Assembly: GCA_018240585.1 (NCBI GenBank)
Contig: JAFEFM010000508.1
Coordinates: 1-55,065 of the forward strand
Direction of reading: 5' to 3'
Source of the DNA: Pseudomonadota bacterium
GTDB taxonomy: Bacteria; Pseudomonadota; Gammaproteobacteria; Burkholderiales; Rhodocyclaceae
Length of the DNA: 55,065 nucleotides
Part shown: piece by piece, positions 15,354 through 23,891 of the stretch
Numbering within the stretch: position 1 is the stretch's first letter
Layout: each line of letters opens with the position of its first letter
The notes under the pieces: generated by a model
What the model saw: the letters and a program-made list of their open reading frames with translations, nothing else
Databases searched by the model: none
What the model was told of the DNA's origin: nothing
Position numbers and translations under genes: made by a program

Positions 15354-15373
15354 GACTGGATATAATTTCAGTC
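15354..15373 (+). promoter_or_regulatory. LexA-like box overlapping the helicase promoter
   Basis: GACTG and CAGTC flank a 10-base AT-rich core, giving the exact CTG-N10-CAG form and about 14 of 20 matches to the E. coli SOS box. The core contains a perfect TATAAT (15361-15366). The expected transcription start is about 15373-15374, at the helicase ATG, so the message may be leaderless. Read directly: the repeat and -10. Inferred: LexA control. Confidence 0.65.
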
Positions 15374-17524
15374 ATGAGCGCCTCCGAGACCCTGCCTGAT
15401 CCGCCGTTTTCCGCCAGCCACCGTGTCGGCGGGGGAGCCGACCCCGCGCCCTGGCTGGCGCGGCTCAACGCGGCGCAGCGCGAGGCGGTGGAACATGGCG
15501 CCGGTGCCGGAGTGGGCGAAGGGGCAGCCGGGCCGCTGCTGGTGATCGCCGGTGCGGGTTCGGGCAAGACCAGCACGCTCGCCCATCGCGTCGCCCGCCT
15601 GATCGCGGGCGGCGCCGATCCCGGCCGCATCCTGCTGCTGACCTTCTCGCGCCGCGCCGCCGATGAAATGGGGCGCCGCGTGCACCGCATCCTCGGCGAA
15701 CTCGCGGCGACGCAACCCTGGCTCGGCGGCGCGACGCTTGCCTGGTCGGGCACCTTCCACGGCGTGGGGGCACGGCTGCTGCGCGAGTACGCCGGCCGCA
15801 TCGGGCTGGATCCGGCGTTCACCATCCACGACCGCGAGGATGCCGCCGACCTGTTGAACCTGGTCCGGCACGAACAGGGCTTGTCGGCGAAGAGCAGGCG
15901 CTTCCCGCTGAAGGGCACCTGCCTGGCGATCTACTCCGCCGCGGTGAACAACCGCGCGCCCCTGGCCGAAGTGCTGCAGGCCTCGTTCCCGTGGTGCGCC
16001 GAGTGGGAGAGCGAGCTGAAGCAGTTGTTCCGCGCCTATGTCGAGGCCAAGCAGGCGCAGCAGGTGCTCGATTACGACGACCTGCTGCTCTACTGGGCGC
16101 AGATGATGGACGAGCCGGCGCTGGCGCAGGAAGTCGGCGAGATGTTCGAACACGTGCTGGTCGATGAATACCAGGACACCAACCACCTGCAGGCGTCCAT
16201 CCTGCTGGCGATGAAACCCGATGGCCGCGGCCTCACCGTGGTCGGTGACGATGCGCAGGCGATCTACGCCTTTCGCGGCGCCACGGTGCGCAACATCCTG
16301 GATTTTCCCGCTGCGTTCGCGCCGCCCGCGCGGGTGGTGACGCTGGAGCGCAACTACCGCTCGACCCAGCCCATCCTCGCCGCGGCCAATGCGGTGATCG
16401 GGCTTGCCGCCGAGCGCTACGCCAAGGACCTGTGGTCGGATCGCGAATCTTCCCGGCTCCCGCGGCTGGTGTCGGTGAAGGACGATGCCGACCAGGCCGC
16501 CTTCGTCGTCGAGCAGGCGCTGGCCCGCCGCGAGGACGGGCTGAAGCTCAGGCAGCAGGCGGTGCTGTTCCGCGCCTCCAGCCACAGCGCGCGGCTGGAG
16601 ATGGAGCTCACCCGGCGCAACATCCCCTTCGTGAAGTTCGGCGGGCTCAAGTTCCTCGAGGCGGCGCACGTCAAGGACGTGCTTGCGCTGCTGCGCTGGG
16701 CGGAGAACCCGCGTGACCGCATCGCAGGCTTCCGCGCTATCCAGTTGCTCGCCGGCATCGGGCCGAAGACCGCGGGCCGCGTGCTCGACAACGTCGGTAC
16801 CGCCCCCGACGGCTGTGCGCTGCTCGCCGAGCAGCCGGTGCCCGATGCCGCGCGCGAAGGCTGGGTGGTGTTCGCAGCGCTGGTCGATCGCCTGGCCGGC
16901 CGTGGCGAGGCCGGCGCCGCGCGCTGGCCGGCGGAGTTCGAACTCGCCTGTCGCTGGTACGAGGCGCAGATGCCGCGCCTGTACGAGGACGCCGCGGTGC
17001 GGCTGCTCGACATCCAGCAGCTCGCCCGCATCGCCGCCAGTTACCCGAGCCGGCAGCGCTTCCTCACCGAACTCACGCTGGACCCGCCCAGCGCGACCAG
17101 CGATGAAGCCGGCACCCCCCTGCTCGACGAGGACTACCTGATCCTGTCCACGATGCATTCGGCCAAGGGCCAGGAATGGAGCGCGGTGAGCGTGCTGAAC
17201 GTGGTCGATGGCTGCATCCCGTCCGACATCGCCACCCGCAATGCCGCCGAGATCGAGGAGGAGCGCCGTCTGTTGTACGTGGCGATGACGCGGGCGAAGG
17301 ACCACCTCGACCTCATCGCGCCGCAACGCTTCTACGTGACACAGCAGCAGGGCCTGGGCGACCGTCATGTGTACGCCGGACGCAGCCGCTTCATCCCCAA
17401 CCGGCTGCTCGGGCATTTCGAACAGGCGAGCTGGCCCCCGCCCCCGCCCGAACTGCGCGGCTCGCCCGCCTCCCGCCAGGCCGCGGTCGATCTCGCAGCG
17501 AAGATGCGGAACATGTGGTCCTGA
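15374..17524 (+). CDS. UvrD/Rep-family ATP-dependent DNA helicase
   Basis: 716 residues of superfamily 1A helicase. Motifs in order: IAGAGSGKTSTLAHR (Walker A), LLTFSRRAADEM, DEYQDTNHLQ (motif II), VGDDAQAIYAFRGA (III), LERNYRS (IV), LSTMHSAKGQEW (V) and LLYVAMTRAKDHL (VI). It unwinds DNA 3' to 5' in repair or replication restart. A LexA-like box at its promoter suggests SOS induction. It is not clearly UvrD itself (N-terminal extension, shorter C-terminus), so no symbol is given. It converges with the cytochrome operon across 25 bases. Confidence 0.94.
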   Translation: MSASETLPDPPFSASHRVGGGADPAPWLARLNAAQREAVEHGAGAGVGEGAAGPLLVIAGAGSGKTSTLAHRVARLIAGGADPGRILLLTFSRRAADEMGRRVHRILGELAATQPWLGGATLAWSGTFHGVGARLLREYAGRIGLDPAFTIHDREDAADLLNLVRHEQGLSAKSRRFPLKGTCLAIYSAAVNNRAPLAEVLQASFPWCAEWESELKQLFRAYVEAKQAQQVLDYDDLLLYWAQMMDEPALAQEVGEMFEHVLVDEYQDTNHLQASILLAMKPDGRGLTVVGDDAQAIYAFRGATVRNILDFPAAFAPPARVVTLERNYRSTQPILAAANAVIGLAAERYAKDLWSDRESSRLPRLVSVKDDADQAAFVVEQALARREDGLKLRQQAVLFRASSHSARLEMELTRRNIPFVKFGGLKFLEAAHVKDVLALLRWAENPRDRIAGFRAIQLLAGIGPKTAGRVLDNVGTAPDGCALLAEQPVPDAAREGWVVFAALVDRLAGRGEAGAARWPAEFELACRWYEAQMPRLYEDAAVRLLDIQQLARIAASYPSRQRFLTELTLDPPSATSDEAGTPLLDEDYLILSTMHSAKGQEWSAVSVLNVVDGCIPSDIATRNAAEIEEERRLLYVAMTRAKDHLDLIAPQRFYVTQQQGLGDRHVYAGRSRFIPNRLLGHFEQASWPPPPPELRGSPASRQAAVDLAAKMRNMWS

Positions 17525-17549
17525 GCGCGGGCGCCTGTCACCTGCCGCG

Positions 17550-19031
17550 TCACAGCGTCTTCAGGTACTCGAGCAACGCTTCCTTGTCGTCGGGCGGCAG
17601 ATCGGTGCCGAACGCATGTCCCTGGTTGCCGCCACCTTTCGCGCTCGTGTCGTGGCGGGTGCCGATGCGCTCTGCTTCCGCGCCGCTGGTGATGAAGCCC
17701 ACCTTGACCGGGTCGTACACGTCGTAGCCGCGCCAGAAGACGGTTGGGCGCCCTGACGGCGGTTCGAGCAGATCCCGCAGGGTGGGCACCGAGCCGTTGT
17801 GCAGGTATGGCGCGCGCAGCCAGATGCCGTCGAGGAAGGCGGCGACGTAGCCGGTGAGCGGCGCCTCGACCAGGCCGGGGCGCTCGATCCCCATGTCGCG
17901 CACGACCTTGTTCGCCTCGCGCGCGGCTTTCTCGTTCCAGGTGTCGATGCGATCGCGGCTGGTGCCGACCTCGGCCAGCGGCACGACGGTGCCGGTGCGC
18001 GCGGACGCGTGGCAGGCGGCGCAGGTGGCGTCGAACACCGCCTTGCCGCGCTCGGCCCGGGCTGCGTCGATCGGGAACGGATACTTCGGCGCGCGCTTGG
18101 CGCTGACGTAGTCCTGGATCCAGCGCACCTGGGCGAGGAATTCGTCGTTGTTCTTGGGCGGCGCGCCCAGCAGGCCGAGCGCGGAGTCGATGATCACCGA
18201 GTAGGGATCGTGGCTGTCGCCGGCGAAGTTCATGCGCATGCCCTGCTCGGGCTTGTACTTGCCCAGGTTCCAGATCGACGGCATGTCGGTGGGCCCCAGG
18301 CTGTCGTCCATCGGCCAGCGGATCATGAAGTACTTGGTCAGGTTCATCGCGTCGTCGCGGCCGCGGCCCCAGGGCGGGAAGTCGGCGCGGTACAGCCAGG
18401 CGAACTGCTGCTCGCGCTCGAGCAGGCGCTTCTTCGTGATCGGGATGATCACGAAGCGATACAGCAGCCGATCAACGAAGGACAGGTCGGTGACCAGCCG
18501 GATCTCCGCCATCAGGTTGTCGGCGTTGAAGCGCGGATCCCGGGCGCAATCGACGAGGAAGCGGAAGAAGGCCCACAGGTTGAGCGTGTGGTTCGGCCCG
18601 GTCGGCACGAACACCGGTGCCGCGTCGGGCGCGGTGCGGTAGCTGGCGACGTGGCAGGACGCGCAGTTGTTGGCGACGCGCGGAAAGCCCACCACCTTCT
18701 TCGAGAAACCGGCCGGCAGTTCCTGGCCTTCCTCCCACACCACGCCGAAGGACGCGTAGCCGCCCGGACCGGGCAGCAGGTCGGGAAACACGCGCGGCAG
18801 CACGTAGAAGATCCAGTAGGGAATCCCGGCGTCGCGCTCGGCGCCGATCGATCCGTACTTGAAGCGCATGTCCGGATCGTTCGTGATCCACTCCGGTTGC
18901 GGCTCCTCGCGGAAGAACTTGTACCAGGCGAAGGCGCCGCCAGCCGCGCCCAGCGCGAGCAGCAGCGCGAGGACAAGCAACAGACTGCGGCCGCGCTGGT
19001 GTGTGCCGACGGTGAGAGGGTTCCGTTTCAT
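17550..19031 (-). CDS. Membrane-anchored di-heme cytochrome c, RoxA/di-heme peroxidase-like (paralog 2)
   Basis: 493 residues from the ATG at 19031; the longer open frame upstream is a shadow. One N-terminal hydrophobic helix (about 16-36) anchors or exports it. Two c-heme motifs: NCASCH (about residue 126) and TCAACH (about 330). The RLRAPYLHNGS-type segment resembles that of MauG, bacterial di-heme peroxidase and rubber oxygenase RoxA, here LRAPYLHNGSVPTLRDLLEP. The end reads GHAFGTDLPPDDKEALLEYL. Family members oxidise small or hydrophobic substrates, or peroxide, in the periplasm. It resembles the gene just upstream along most of its length, so the two are paralogs. It is the last gene of a five-gene minus-strand unit. 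The substrate is unknown. Confidence 0.85.
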   Translation of the reverse strand: MKRNPLTVGTHQRGRSLLLVLALLLALGAAGGAFAWYKFFREEPQPEWITNDPDMRFKYGSIGAERDAGIPYWIFYVLPRVFPDLLPGPGGYASFGVVWEEGQELPAGFSKKVVGFPRVANNCASCHVASYRTAPDAAPVFVPTGPNHTLNLWAFFRFLVDCARDPRFNADNLMAEIRLVTDLSFVDRLLYRFVIIPITKKRLLEREQQFAWLYRADFPPWGRGRDDAMNLTKYFMIRWPMDDSLGPTDMPSIWNLGKYKPEQGMRMNFAGDSHDPYSVIIDSALGLLGAPPKNNDEFLAQVRWIQDYVSAKRAPKYPFPIDAARAERGKAVFDATCAACHASARTGTVVPLAEVGTSRDRIDTWNEKAAREANKVVRDMGIERPGLVEAPLTGYVAAFLDGIWLRAPYLHNGSVPTLRDLLEPPSGRPTVFWRGYDVYDPVKVGFITSGAEAERIGTRHDTSAKGGGNQGHAFGTDLPPDDKEALLEYLKTL

Positions 19032-19126
19032 GGCTTGTTTGCTCCCGGGATGGGGCCGGCGGAGTCGGTCGGGATGGGGCGCGGTCTCTCGCGGTCCGCG
19101 CGCCCCCCTGCGGCGAGGCTGCGCGG

Positions 19127-20713
19127 TCAGAAGGTTTTCAGGAATTCCACCAGCGCCTCCTTGTCGGCGTCCGGCAGATCGGTGCCGTAGGCGTGGCCTT
19201 CGTGTCCGGCATTGCCGTTGCCGGGCTTGGTGGTATCGAACACGCACAGGCCCGCGGCGGCGCTGCCATTCGCGGTGTCAGGCAGGGCCGACGCAAAGCC
19301 CACCCGCTCACGATCGTAGAGGTCGCTGCCGCGCGCGAACTTCGCCGGGCGCATCGACGACGGTTCGAGCAGGTCGCGCAGCGTGGGCACCGAGCCGTTG
19401 TGCAGGTAGGGCGCACGCAGCCAGATACCGTCGAGCGGCATGTTGGCGTAGCCCCAGGTCTTGCGGAAATGCTGGAAGCGGTACGGGTAGCCGGCGTACA
19501 GCGTGGCCTGGTTCACCGCCAGGTCGCGGGTGTAGGAGTCGAGCCGTGCGCGGTCGGTCCCGATCTCGGCGATCGGCGTCACGTGCCCGACCTTTGCGCC
19601 GCGGAAATCGCTGCCGCTGGCACCGTGACAGGCGGCGCAGTATTCGGCATACAAGGGCGCGCCGCGCGCCGCGCGCTCGCGGTCGATCGGGTAGGGGAAG
19701 GGCGGCGGGGTCGCATCCAGCAACCAGTCCTCGACGCGGCCGATCGCGGCGAGGTCGATGGTGGGCGGCGTGGTGCCGGTGCCGAACGCGGCACTCTTGT
19801 TGCGTTCCTCGGTGTGGGTGTTGTTGCCGTCCCAGTGCAGTTGCATGCGTTCGCCGTCGTCGCGCGTCATGCGCTTGCGCTGGTTCCAGATCGAGGGGAA
19901 GTCTGACGCGCCCAGCAGTTCCTGCTTCGGCAAGGCCTTCATCGGAAAGTTGAACAGCACCTTGGCAGAGTTGAAGGTGTCCACCCGCCCCGGCCCCCAT
20001 TCCGGCTGGTCGGCGACGAAGTCGAAGCGGCCGCGCAGCATCAGCAGGCGCTCGCGCATCAGCGCGATCGCCACCGGATACACCAGATAGCGGTCGATCG
20101 GGCTCAACTTGCCGGCGAGGCGGTCGATCTCGGGCACGATGAACTCGGGCGAGAACTTCGGTCCGGCGGCGCAGTTGAAGAAGAAGGTCTCGAAGGCGCG
20201 GATGTCGAAGCGGTGCGCCGGCATGCCCACGATGATGCGCGGGGCGGCATCCGGCGCGTCACGCACGGTGCTGGTGTGGCAGGCGGCGCAGTTCAGGAAC
20301 ACGCGGTCCAGACCAAGGTTGCGCCGCTTCGACACGCCGATCGGCAGGTCGCGGCCCTCTTCGTAGATCAGTCCGAGCGCGGCGTAGCCGGTCGCCGGGG
20401 GGGCGCCCGCCGCCGCCATTCCGGTGGCCGACGCGGCGCCAGCACGCGCGCCGGCCGGCAGATGTTCCGCGCAGACCTGCGGCAGCGCCTGCCAGATCCA
20501 GTATGGGAAGCCCGATTCGCGCTCGCCGCCGGTGGAGCCGTACTTGAAGTGCTGCACCGGATCCGTGTAGGTCACCGCTTCGTCGGGCAGGAAGCGCGCG
20601 ACCGCATACAGCGCCACCAGCAGGATGACGATCCATGGCAGCCAGACGATGAAGCGCCACAACAGGGCGGGTCGGCGGTGTGCGACTGGCGCGGGGCGGG
20701 TGGGCTCGGTCAT
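19127..20713 (-). CDS. Membrane-anchored di-heme cytochrome c, RoxA/di-heme peroxidase-like (paralog 1)
   Basis: 528 residues. A single hydrophobic helix at about 19-41 (WRFIVWLPWIVILLVALYAV) places the rest in the periplasm. Heme motifs NCAACH (about residue 144) and YCAACHGAS (about 362). It shares with its neighbour the KYGSTGGERESGFPYWIW opening, the IWLRAPYLHNGSVPTLRDLL segment and the GHAYGTDLPDADKEALVEFL end. A roughly 25-residue Ala/Gly-rich insert near residue 90 is absent from the paralog. It starts 21 bases after the preceding gene and ends 95 bases before the next. A RoxA-like oxygenase or peroxidase is the best family-level description; the reaction is not known. Confidence 0.85.
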   Translation of the reverse strand: MTEPTRPAPVAHRRPALLWRFIVWLPWIVILLVALYAVARFLPDEAVTYTDPVQHFKYGSTGGERESGFPYWIWQALPQVCAEHLPAGARAGAASATGMAAAGAPPATGYAALGLIYEEGRDLPIGVSKRRNLGLDRVFLNCAACHTSTVRDAPDAAPRIIVGMPAHRFDIRAFETFFFNCAAGPKFSPEFIVPEIDRLAGKLSPIDRYLVYPVAIALMRERLLMLRGRFDFVADQPEWGPGRVDTFNSAKVLFNFPMKALPKQELLGASDFPSIWNQRKRMTRDDGERMQLHWDGNNTHTEERNKSAAFGTGTTPPTIDLAAIGRVEDWLLDATPPPFPYPIDRERAARGAPLYAEYCAACHGASGSDFRGAKVGHVTPIAEIGTDRARLDSYTRDLAVNQATLYAGYPYRFQHFRKTWGYANMPLDGIWLRAPYLHNGSVPTLRDLLEPSSMRPAKFARGSDLYDRERVGFASALPDTANGSAAAGLCVFDTTKPGNGNAGHEGHAYGTDLPDADKEALVEFLKTF

Positions 20714-20734
20714 GGTCTTGCTCCTCGGCGCAGG

Positions 20735-22894
20735 TCAGTCGGTGCCCGCCAGGCAGGGGGCGAGCGTCGCATAGGGGCGGGCCAGCACGGCAGCGGGGGT
20801 GAGGGAACGCTGCGCCAGCAGCCCCTCGAGCCGGGCGGTCATCGCCGGCCGGTCGGCCGACTGCAGGAAGGCGGCTGCATGGGCGGCGGCCGGTGGCGGC
20901 ATCGGCGTCTTCAGACGCGTGGCGGGCTGGCGCGCGTTCATCGCCAGCCGGAACAGCATGCGTTCGGCGCAGCCTGCGATCTGCGCCCGCACCTGGTCGT
21001 CGCTGCCGCGCAGGAAGCCTGGCGGGAAAGCGGTCGTTGCGGCATGGCACTGGCCACACTGGCGTGCGAACGGCTGCAGGTCGGGTGGCCAGACCGTGTC
21101 ACGTACCGGCACCGGATCGGATAGCCGTGGCGTGGTGCGCGACGGGCGATCGGCTGGCGACTTCAGCGCGGCGGACGAGACCCCGAGGCCGGCAAGCAGT
21201 GGCGACAACACGGCCCAGCGGCGCAGCGGCATCGCGTCGAGGGCGTCGCTGGTGCCGGCGAGCGTGGCCTCGACAAGCCGATCGATCGCCGCGTCCAGCG
21301 GCGCCAGGTCGGCGACCAGTGTCACGTTCGCGAGCATGCGCGACGGTCCGGCGCTGCCGGATGCGGGAGGCCTCCTCACGTCGATCTGCCGGACGGCCTC
21401 GCCGCTGGCGGCGCGCACCCTGCGATCACCGCGGCGCGGCACGAGACGCATTGTCATCGGCGCGGCGCCTTGGGGCACCGAGATCGCATCGAGGGCGGTC
21501 GCGCCGATCGCATCGTTGTCGGGAAGGACCAGGCGATCCACCCCGCCGTCGGTCAATCTTCCATGGCGTGGCGCGAGGCGCGTCTGCAACCGGGCTCCCC
21601 CGGGGCCCTCGCAGTCGAGGTCGAACCTGCCTCCGTCCGCCATGCGCCCGATGCAGCTCAGGGCGACCTGGCGGATCTCCGCCGAGGCGCCGCGCTGCGC
21701 CGACAAGGCGTTCAGCCGCCGGTCGATGAGGGCGATGTCCGCACGTGAAAAGAACATCGACAGCGCACCGACGACGCGCACCGCATCCGCTGCGTCGCGG
21801 CCCGGCCAGGTTTCGAGCGGCGCGCGCAGCGCCAGCGGGTCGAAGGCCGCGGCAATGTCGGCGTAACGGCGCAACTCGTCGTCGCCGGGCGGCGGGCGGC
21901 CACCTTCGATGCCGGCGAAAGGCTGGCGGTTGGGCAGCGAGGGGTCGGGGATCGCCAGCCCGGTCGGCCAGCGCTGCTGCCAGTTCGCCAGCAGGGGTTC
22001 GAGCAGGGCCGACCGTCGGGCAAGCGCGGCGGCCGTCGCGCTGCGGCCGTCGGTGAGCCGGTGGCGCAACGCCTGGCGCAGCGCCTCGGCGCGGCAGTTC
22101 ACCGCCACCTCGCGGCTCGGCGTGGCGCAGCCTTCGCGCCACAGCCGCTGGGCCGTGCCGAGCAGGTTGGCGCGCGCGGTGGCGCCATCGATGGCGTCCG
22201 GCACGTCCACCCCATGGCGCCAGTCCAGGCCATAGTACGGCAGCCCGGTCGCGGCCAGCCGCGCCGCCACGGGTGCGCTGGCGCTCGTCTCGTCCCACGA
22301 CTGGCGCGAGAAGATCGGTGCGGCGTTCTGATGGCAGGCGAGGCACAGCGTGCGGCTGGCGTAGCCGACGTCGGGGGTGGCGCCCGCGCGATAGTTGCGC
22401 ACCAACTGGAACTCGAAGCGCCCGGCAGTCTCGTTGTAGCTGATCACTTCGAGCGCGGCGGCCTTCTCGTGATAGGCGACGTACAGGCGGTCGCGCAGGT
22501 AGGGATGTCCGGGCGCCGCGGTCGCCGCCGGTTCGCCGGTCACGGCGGCGACCACGCGCGGGTAGCGAAAGGCGTCGGCGTCGCCTGCGGCATGACGCTG
22601 AAGCGAGCGGCCGAGTGGAATCAGCACCACGGAAAGCCCTCCAGACGATTGACTGGCGTCGAGGTGACGCGAGATGCGCTGCAACAGCGCGGGAAACGGG
22701 AAGGGCAGCGGCGGTGCGCCTGCTGCACCGATCTCGAACAGTTCGTCGAACAGCGAGCGTCCAGCCGGGGGCAGGTCAGGGCCGGCAGGCTCGACGACGC
22801 TGGTGCTCGCCGCGCCCCAAGCGACCCCCGCCCCCGAGGGCGCCAGGGCCAGCGCCAGCGCCAGGCTTGCGCACAGCGATGTCGATCGCAACAT
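20735..22894 (-). CDS. Exported di-heme cytochrome c domain protein of unknown function
   Basis: 719 residues from the ATG at 22894. A signal peptide (LCASLALALALAPSGAG) is followed by a long region with YVAYHEKAAALEVISYNETA and then CLACHQNAAPIFSRQSWDET. A central part lacks motifs. A second heme motif, CGQCHAATTAFPPGFLRG, comes near residue 612. This layout, with a first CxxCH followed by xNxAPIF, recurs in uncharacterised proteobacterial proteins. It is not obviously homologous to the RoxA-like genes on either side. It lies 59 bases after the lipoprotein gene and 21 before the first short RoxA-like paralog. I do not assign a reaction; an electron-transfer partner or second enzyme is possible. 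Confidence 0.8.
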   Translation of the reverse strand: MLRSTSLCASLALALALAPSGAGVAWGAASTSVVEPAGPDLPPAGRSLFDELFEIGAAGAPPLPFPFPALLQRISRHLDASQSSGGLSVVLIPLGRSLQRHAAGDADAFRYPRVVAAVTGEPAATAAPGHPYLRDRLYVAYHEKAAALEVISYNETAGRFEFQLVRNYRAGATPDVGYASRTLCLACHQNAAPIFSRQSWDETSASAPVAARLAATGLPYYGLDWRHGVDVPDAIDGATARANLLGTAQRLWREGCATPSREVAVNCRAEALRQALRHRLTDGRSATAAALARRSALLEPLLANWQQRWPTGLAIPDPSLPNRQPFAGIEGGRPPPGDDELRRYADIAAAFDPLALRAPLETWPGRDAADAVRVVGALSMFFSRADIALIDRRLNALSAQRGASAEIRQVALSCIGRMADGGRFDLDCEGPGGARLQTRLAPRHGRLTDGGVDRLVLPDNDAIGATALDAISVPQGAAPMTMRLVPRRGDRRVRAASGEAVRQIDVRRPPASGSAGPSRMLANVTLVADLAPLDAAIDRLVEATLAGTSDALDAMPLRRWAVLSPLLAGLGVSSAALKSPADRPSRTTPRLSDPVPVRDTVWPPDLQPFARQCGQCHAATTAFPPGFLRGSDDQVRAQIAGCAERMLFRLAMNARQPATRLKTPMPPPAAAHAAAFLQSADRPAMTARLEGLLAQRSLTPAAVLARPYATLAPCLAGTD

Positions 22895-22953
22895 GTCCGC
22901 CCCCTGCGACGCGCGGCGGCGGCCGGACGTGCGACGAGGCACGGCCGGGCGCA

Positions 22954-23874
22954 CTACCCGGTTCTGGCCGGCCCCATGACCACCAGCCGCTGCTGGGTGC
23001 CGGCCCAGCAGTCCTGCTGCACCTTGCCCGTCTTCAGGAACTCGTCCTTCGCGCGTTCAGCGATCTCCTTGTTGTACAGCACGAAATTCACGATGAAGGC
23101 GCGGTCCATGTAGGCGCGGCCGAGATAGAAGCCGGGATACACCATGCGGATCTCGTCGCGGATCGCGAACCCGTCGCGGCCGGCCATGATGTCCGGCATG
23201 CGACGGTAGCCCGGCAGCTCGTCGGTGAAGGCGTAGTCGATGATGATCGACTCGCGCCGGCCGTCGAGCAGGCTTTGTCCGCAATACAGCTTGGCCGGGA
23301 ACAGCAGCCATTGCTCCTTGCCGTCCACGCGGGTCTTCTGCAAGGGATTGGCAGGGCTGTCCTCGACCAGGCCGAGCTTCTTCAAGGCATCGAGGTCTTC
23401 GATGCGGTTACGGAGCAGGCGCTGGTCGCGGTAGAAGACCTTGCCTTTCCACAGCGTCTCGCCGATCAGGTCGAGCTTGGCGCCGGCCACATTCACCAGC
23501 AGGCTCTTCAGGCCGCCGCCGGCGATCTCGGACAGGCGCAACTTGCCGCTGCCGCCGCGCGGGAAGAACAGGTCGCCCTCGAACGGCCCGTCCGGGATCG
23601 GGCCCGCGGTGAGTCGCGCGTAAATCTGGTCGACCTGTTCCTGATCGAGGAAGGACAGGTTCTTCGGCGTGATCTTGTAGAGGTCTGCCGTCGATAGTGG
23701 AAAGCGGTGCTCCACGTAGGCGAAGTCGGGCTTGCCAGCGTAGTTCTCGGTAAACGGAGCGAACGAGATCACCGGCGCCGCCTTGTCCTCGGCGCGCTCG
23801 AAGAAGCCGCAGCCGGCGAGCGCGAACGTGGTGAGCACACAGGCGGCGCGCGCGAGGGTCGGGATCGGTCTCAT
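22954..23874 (-). CDS. Predicted lipoprotein of the cytochrome operon
   Basis: 306 residues from the ATG at 23874. The N-terminus is a lipoprotein signal: TTFALAGCGFFERAED, with the lipobox LAGC at about residue 20. No heme motif and no domain I recognise. Repeated aromatic and charged stretches (AYVEHRFPLSTADLYKITP, EGDLFFPRGGSGKLRLSEIA, EIRMVYPGFYLGRAYMDRAF) suggest a beta-rich periplasmic fold. The residue after the lipobox Cys is Gly, so outer-membrane sorting is likely. It starts 17 bases after the large cytochrome gene, so it is translated with it. It may be a scaffold or substrate-binding partner of the cytochromes (inference from the operon only). Confidence 0.8.
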   Translation of the reverse strand: MRPIPTLARAACVLTTFALAGCGFFERAEDKAAPVISFAPFTENYAGKPDFAYVEHRFPLSTADLYKITPKNLSFLDQEQVDQIYARLTAGPIPDGPFEGDLFFPRGGSGKLRLSEIAGGGLKSLLVNVAGAKLDLIGETLWKGKVFYRDQRLLRNRIEDLDALKKLGLVEDSPANPLQKTRVDGKEQWLLFPAKLYCGQSLLDGRRESIIIDYAFTDELPGYRRMPDIMAGRDGFAIRDEIRMVYPGFYLGRAYMDRAFIVNFVLYNKEIAERAKDEFLKTGKVQQDCWAGTQQRLVVMGPARTG

Positions 23875-23891
23875 GGCATGTCCCCCTGCAA

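Noticed and set aside
15368-17416. 682-codon minus-strand ORF opposite the helicase
   Set aside because: The helicase has all seven SF1 motifs; the opposite frame has none.
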